DNA from: Membranipora membranacea
Taxonomy: Eukaryota; Bryozoa; Gymnolaemata; Cheilostomatida; Membraniporidae
Direction: 5' to 3'
Assembly: GCA_914767715.1 (NCBI GenBank)
Contig: OU612068.1
Span: forward strand, 9,238,001 to 9,302,000
Length of the DNA: 64,000 nucleotides
The notes under the pieces were generated by a model that made no database searches, was not told where the DNA came from, and saw only the letters and a program-made list of their open reading frames with translations. Both the position numbers and the translations under genes were made by a program. Below, in pieces: positions 59,801 to 64,000 of the stretch (the stretch's first letter is position 1; every line of letters starts with the position of its first letter).

Positions 59801-61969
59801 GTGAATGTTCTAATTCTAATACCAGTTGAATGGTCAGGTCTGAATGATATAATATGTTATAGGAGCCTTGGGAAAGTCATTGTGAGGTGGTAGGTGACCA
59901 CATGAACTGTCTGTGTCCCTCGTGGTTCTCCATTTCCAGATAATGAACTTCTGTTGTTGAGTGTTTAGGGAAGAGAATTGACCACTCTATCCATAAGATT
60001 GGTCAACTTATTGTCCAGAGGGTGGTGAATCACATGTTCTAGAAAGTCAATAAACTATTCTAGAATCTTAAGTTGATTTCCTTTTCCATGCCTTTTCTTG
60101 ATATTTGTTATTGATGTGGGAGCCGGTAGTTTTTTACGGTTTAATTATCTCTGAAATGTTCATAACCCCTACTTGTCCCCTCATTTAGCATCACAATAAA
60201 GACTGGATAATTCACATATTTATCTAGTAGTCAATATTTTAATCGATCTAGGAAACTTGTTTCTTTGATATTTTTGTTTCTGATGAATACTATTTCCAAT
60301 AATTAAAATGTGGGAACCTTAAAACCCACTCCAAGTTTAATCTCTTCCTTTCAAGATCAGAAAACCTAAATTGGTCATTTTGAAACAATTAACCGCATTT
60401 CAATTAGCATGTTACGCAGGTACAATGTTTTGTTGCCAGAGGTTTATTTACACGAGAAGTGATGTATGGTGTGATCAGCCGTTATGTAGCTACTGGGATG
60501 GAGACAGCCTAGATCAAGTTTAATCCAATTGCCTGCATTCCAGTTGCTCCCATCCATTAATCACTGGCCACGGCGTGACCAGTGGATCGGGAGCAACTCC
60601 GAAAGCAGGCAATTGGATTAAACTTGATCTAGAGCCAGCTAGCTGCATCATCACAGCTTGACATAATTGATTTTTTGTTATGCAGGTACAGCCATTGCCT
60701 AAAGGTGACCACATATTAAACTTCTCGGATGCCGAAGAGTTGATAGATGACAAACAGTTGAAGGAGCCCCTCAATCCATCCATAGCTAAAGAAGCTGTAA
60801 TGAATGATCGAAAACAGAAGAAGGAAATCCGTAATCTCGAACAGGAGCTGCCAAAATGGCAGGTGCTTGTCGAAAGTGTGACAGGTGAGAAAATGTTGCA
60901 TTAATATAGAGAGGTGTCTCTAACAAAATATCTTGGGGATGAAATTAACTCTTGTTATTACTTACATCGAGGGGAGGGGGTTTAATAACTTTTATATACA
61001 AATCTTCATGATTTAAACACTATGCTAAACATACTATCACAGAGTAAGGATATATCTTTACTCTGTGATACCATACTATGATAGCTATATCTGTGGTTAT
61101 TACTCATATATGTGTGTAGTGATAAAGGAATGAGATAATAATAGTTCTCTAGTAACATGAACCATGTAGGTAAAGTTTTTGCGCCGGTATTTGTTCCTGT
61201 GCTGGATTTGGGATAGCTATCATTAATCAGTTAATCCTATTAGCCTGTCCACCTGATGAAGATAAGAGAGTGAATTGCTATTTGTCTGAAGATGAATGAT
61301 CCGGCGTTTCTGATTCCCTTTCACAAAAGTTTTGATGATGTCACCACCAAAACATTGTATCACAACAAGTATCCTAATCATGATTTGCACCTGCCTACGA
61401 GAAATAAAGAGAAAACAGTAAACACCCATTGTCACTCTACTGTGTGTCGGTATTTCTTTTGTTCACAGCTCAATTAAATAGGATATCAGCTACCTAAGGT
61501 GTCAAAAGGTTATATTAATGATTGATATAGCAGGTACAAAAATAGAACTGAAATGTCAAAATGACAATTGGACTTTCTACTCCCTTTTCAAACATATCAG
61601 ATGATTGAATAAGCACACAGGTCTCCTGAGAGCTCTATTACTTCCTGTTGATTTATGGGAACTTATCTGTTTTTACAGTGGCCTGCATTATTTTTGTCTA
61701 GAGTGTAGTTTCACTAGACATAAATAGGAGTTGTGCTTCTATCCTTCCGCACATAAATTGTCTAGAAATCACCACAAAGCACCCAAATCAATTAGTAACA
61801 TGATAAACGGAGCTTCGCAAATTGAACTGGAGATTCCAAGAAATATTATCAGCGCCTCAATTTTAGCTTCACCATTTTCTTTGTAGGTAACAGTCAACCA
61901 GATTTTGATAACCAGACGTTAGCAATACTCCGTGGGAGATTAGTTCGTTACCTGATGAGGAGTAAAGAG
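53846..61969 (+). CDS. MCRS1: MCRS1: microspherule protein 1, N-terminal nine exons
   Basis: Exons 53846-54029, 54373-54545, 54764-54961, 55297-55434, 55670-55779, 56195-56303, 59301-59438, 60686-60884 and 61887-61969 join in phase for 444 residues. Family hallmarks in order: KRRKFDDELVESSL; a Ser/Thr/Pro-rich linker; the MCRS N-terminal domain (LKDLGRWKPQDDLLLLEAV, VHVGVKFSCNFSLREIEDRW, IQSKALYSKQEE); LMKQYHLLPDQS then VQPLPKGDHILNFSDAEELI; a coiled coil (RKQKKEIRNLEQELPKWQVL); and PDFDNQTLAILRGRLVRYLM. The C-terminal FHA domain that should follow is not found in 61970-64000, so the gene leaves the window after the GTGAGT donor at 61970. MCRS1 is a nuclear subunit of INO80 and NSL chromatin complexes. 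Its N-terminal part is longer than in vertebrates. Confidence 0.94.
56006..56036. repeat. Palindrome, 14-bp arms
   Basis: GCCTGTCTTGACAA and its reverse complement are separated by three bases in an MCRS1 intron. Related words occur at 18238-18282, 52303 and 55889, so this is a dispersed repeat end. Confidence 0.6.
56392..56490 (+). mobile_element. tRNA-derived SINE head in MCRS1 intron
   Basis: GGCACTAATCGGTTAGTGC forms a proper D-arm (GCAC pairs with GTGC), and GTGTTCGAGTCCCAC gives box B at about 56467-56482. The middle does not make a good anticodon arm, so it is a SINE and not a tRNA gene. This family differs from the SINEs at 44.5-47.9 kb. Confidence 0.55.
56735..57460 (+). mobile_element. 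LINE reverse-transcriptase relic in MCRS1 intron
   Basis: The plus strand reads QGVQPGSIALFAYADDTILL, with the catalytic ADD motif, then HYLVIDK and QAINLLGSILNDTLS, and a C-terminal stretch with HICSGIKTYDKLAP. Stops and frameshifts break it. It lies in the 3-kb intron between exons 6 and 7. Confidence 0.75.
57461..59300. other. Rest of the large MCRS1 intron
   Basis: AT-rich intron sequence. No exon, RNA gene or clear repeat was identified beyond the LINE relic on its left. Confidence 0.4.
59411..59700. repeat. Tandem copies of an MCRS1 exon end and splice donor
   Basis: The end of exon 7 (AATACCACTTACTACCTGAC...GTATGTAATAC) is repeated downstream at about 59450, 59540, 59628 and 59665. 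Four copies, including the real one, keep a GTATGT donor (59439, 59478, 59566, 59654); the fifth reads ATATGT. A larger unit of about 88 bp (TAGATGTATATATCTGTAGA and flanks) is present twice. Confidence 0.85.
60509..60632. mobile_element. Palindromic MITE, copy 2, just before MCRS1 exon 8
   Basis: CTAGATCAAGTTTAATCCAA starts the left arm and its reverse complement ends the right arm. The arms run about 45 bases each (through TTGCCTGC and GTTGCTCCC) around a loop with CACTGGCCACGGCGTGACCA. It ends 54 bases before exon 8. The same family is at 9698-9811. Confidence 0.7.
61027..61062. repeat. Hairpin, 13-bp perfect arms
   Basis: TATCACAGAGTAA and TTACTCTGTGATA flank a 10-base loop in the intron after MCRS1 exon 8. 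It has no terminator-like T run. Confidence 0.5.
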
Positions 61970-64000
61970 GTGAGTACTGGAACACTAACCTCAAGTCATC
62001 CCATCTGATAACTGAAACTCAATTTTAGTTACACAGTCAATACCAGTATTGATGTAATATGAATTTAAACTTAAATTGGAGGGAATGGTAACAGCTCAAT
62101 TATGTATTTTAATTTAGTGGTGGGATTTTCCTTTTGAGTACCTCCTTCAACGTCATAATTCTATCCAATTATCACAACAAACTTTCTACCTATACTATAT
62201 CTTTGATGATAAATTGCTCATTAATGAACAATCCTGACCTGATGAAAAGTTGGCCAAAAGTGAAGTGTATGCTTTCGAGTTTTTCCAGGGTATATCTTGA
62301 TTGAGGAAGAAGAGTTCTAGCTTCCATGGCCAAAAATATAAGATTTGCATAAGCTAGAGGATATTGACTCCAAGAAGCAGATCGTTTTTACCTTTGCTTA
62401 TTCTCTCAGCGCTGTGCTGGCTGTTGATGCCTCACCCACAACGATGGGTTGGTTGGTAGAGATTCAACAACCTTGTTGTATTTATTTTATAATGTGTTTC
62501 TAATTCAGTAACCAACACTACAGTATTCTTTGAATATCTAATTAAGTTGAATATAAATGCTCATTTTGTTATTCTGAGGATGGGGTTGGGTTTTCTCAAA
62601 AATGCTCATGTTACAGTTTTGCATTTCATGGCACCATAACCCGAATGTCACAAACTAGAAATTGGCTGCCGAATGTGGTTGCTGGCATGTGCTGAATATT
62701 GTATTTTATTAATCTACATAATTCTGGCTGTAAGTTAAAGGCAAGACATGCAGTCACTATTTTTCCATGTTTTCCTATTTTTTCACTACTGGGAACTCAT
62801 TAACATGATACGGACAAATCTCAAAGAAGATTATTCTGACTCTCTGTCTGGATGTTATTTCCTCACAGTATTCTAATTATGCTATAATTGGTACCGGAAT
62901 CATTCCACGATGTTAATGATGGAAGGTCGGCTTCTAATAACAAAATTATTACAGCAATGAAAATTTTAAATAATGGATGTTTTATAATTGCTCTTTTAAA
63001 CTTGCGGCTGCAAATATATGCTTTTGCATTCTAAATGAGCCATAAATCTACGTGGTTGGTGATGGCAGTGCCACTCCGAGCATTAAACTCTATTAAAATT
63101 CAAGATACAAATCATGAGTACAATTTGTTTACTGCATATTTTGTTTTCCCTCTTTTCAAACTGAATCATCGTGAACCCTTATGGGCCCTTCATATAATAG
63201 TGAATCAATACACTCACTGTGGTCATTCCTCCAAGTACCAGTAACATCTTTTTGTCCAAATTTTGATTTGTAAAACTTGATAACCTCTCCAAAATTTCAT
63301 CTGCTTTTTGTTTACCATCAAGTGTTTATACTTGTGTGTATTTCTCAGTTAGCCTTGTATGTCAGTAAAATAGACATATTATTAGGTCCATGGTTAGTAA
63401 CTTATTACTGGTCTCGATCTCGAGATGTAATCTGATGAGATGTACCTGGGAACGATAGAATCACACCAAACAAAGAACCTTATCTCTGCCAAATCACAAC
63501 AAAAACCTTACTAAATATTCTCAAGCATTGTAACACCAATTTCCTTTTCCATATCATTGGCTGCTTATTATACTTGAGAGAGAAGCATTGACATTGTGGA
63601 CCAGTTTGCCTTTTAGAGATAGATTGAGCTCCTTGTATCAAGGTGCTGACCAATGTTCTATTTCTGTGATGGTGTGACTCAGAACCATGGTACAATATTA
63701 TGGCAATGCTGACGCCCATACATATATATAGATACTCCTTATATGTCATGCTAACAGAGTGTGTTGTGATTGAGAGAATAGATAAAAATAAGGTTATATT
63801 TTCCACATTGCTCAATGAAGTACAGGACTATGTTTACAATAGTATAATTACAGGTAATGTCCACATTAAACTTTTTTAAATGTATCAAATTAAATTTCCA
63901 GCAAATTTCCCTTTTTTTAACTCTCTACATTTTTTCACATTAATTGCAACCTCGGAAAAACGTAAATGTTTAAAAATTCCAATTTTCTTTTTTCCTATCT
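61970..64000. other. MCRS1 intron running off the window
   Basis: It begins at the GTGAGT donor after exon 9. No FHA-domain exon is present. A 111-codon minus frame at 63815-63480 has no recognisable domain and is probably chance. Confidence 0.5.

Noticed and set aside
63480-63815. 111-codon minus frame
   Set aside because: It is antisense within the last MCRS1 intron, with no recognisable motif or splice partner.
61970-64000. MCRS1 FHA exon
   Set aside because: Looked for on the plus strand, but no frame resembling the FHA start was found, so it should lie beyond the window.

Overview
The window is nuclear DNA of an animal. The genes are split by many short GT-AG introns, mostly 60 to 900 bases, that keep phase exactly. 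The sequence is AT-rich by eye. It carries LINE, SINE and MITE relics and a metazoan gene set (AGGF1, ADAT1, MCRS1, a TSP1/EGF membrane protein). The compact gene spacing and the unfamiliar modular proteins suggest a sponge or another early-branching invertebrate. That placement is a guess; nothing here proves the taxon. There are no CRISPR arrays, operons or rRNA genes, and no convincing intact tRNA gene.

Layout. 1-594: 5' end of a secreted follistatin-N-type protein (minus). 595-6960: mostly intergenic, with a MITE-like inverted repeat and hidden, weakly supported minus-strand exons at 3495-3725 and 4579-6202. 6961-17385: AGGF1 (minus, 12 coding exons resolved, first exon not found). 17386-18993: shared upstream region. 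18994-24375: complete ADAT1 (plus, 10 exons, 510 aa), head to head with AGGF1. 25103-28329: an unrecognised gene of at least 504 aa (minus). 29169-41269: a 27-exon gene (minus) spliced here by hand to 1,494 aa. It encodes a His-rich N-terminus, five W-[IL]-x-x-H-[RHK]-V-[TV] repeats, a long helical stalk, two TSP1 repeats, one EGF module, one membrane segment and a Cys-rich then basic tail. I do not know a described protein with this architecture. 41512-47900: a nest of retroelements, including one LINE split by another with a clean target-site duplication, and a 3.6-kb inverted-repeat unit. 48090-53845: gene-poor, with a GC-richer island and palindromic repeat clusters. 53846 to beyond 64000: MCRS1 (plus), with the first nine coding exons in the window and the FHA end outside it.

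How the genes relate. AGGF1 and ADAT1 share an upstream region of at most 1.6 kb and could share a promoter. ADAT1 is tail to tail with the unknown 25-28 kb gene. AGGF1 (OCRE, FHA and G-patch) and MCRS1 (INO80/NSL chromatin complexes) are nuclear, ADAT1 is a tRNA deaminase, and the large TSP1/EGF protein should act at the cell surface. I see no sign that the neighbours form one pathway. The items most worth following up are the 1,494-aa surface protein and its W-x3-H repeats, the foldback-like composite at 43.9-47.6 kb, and the tandem copies of an MCRS1 splice donor that create an in-frame 39-base exon extension.
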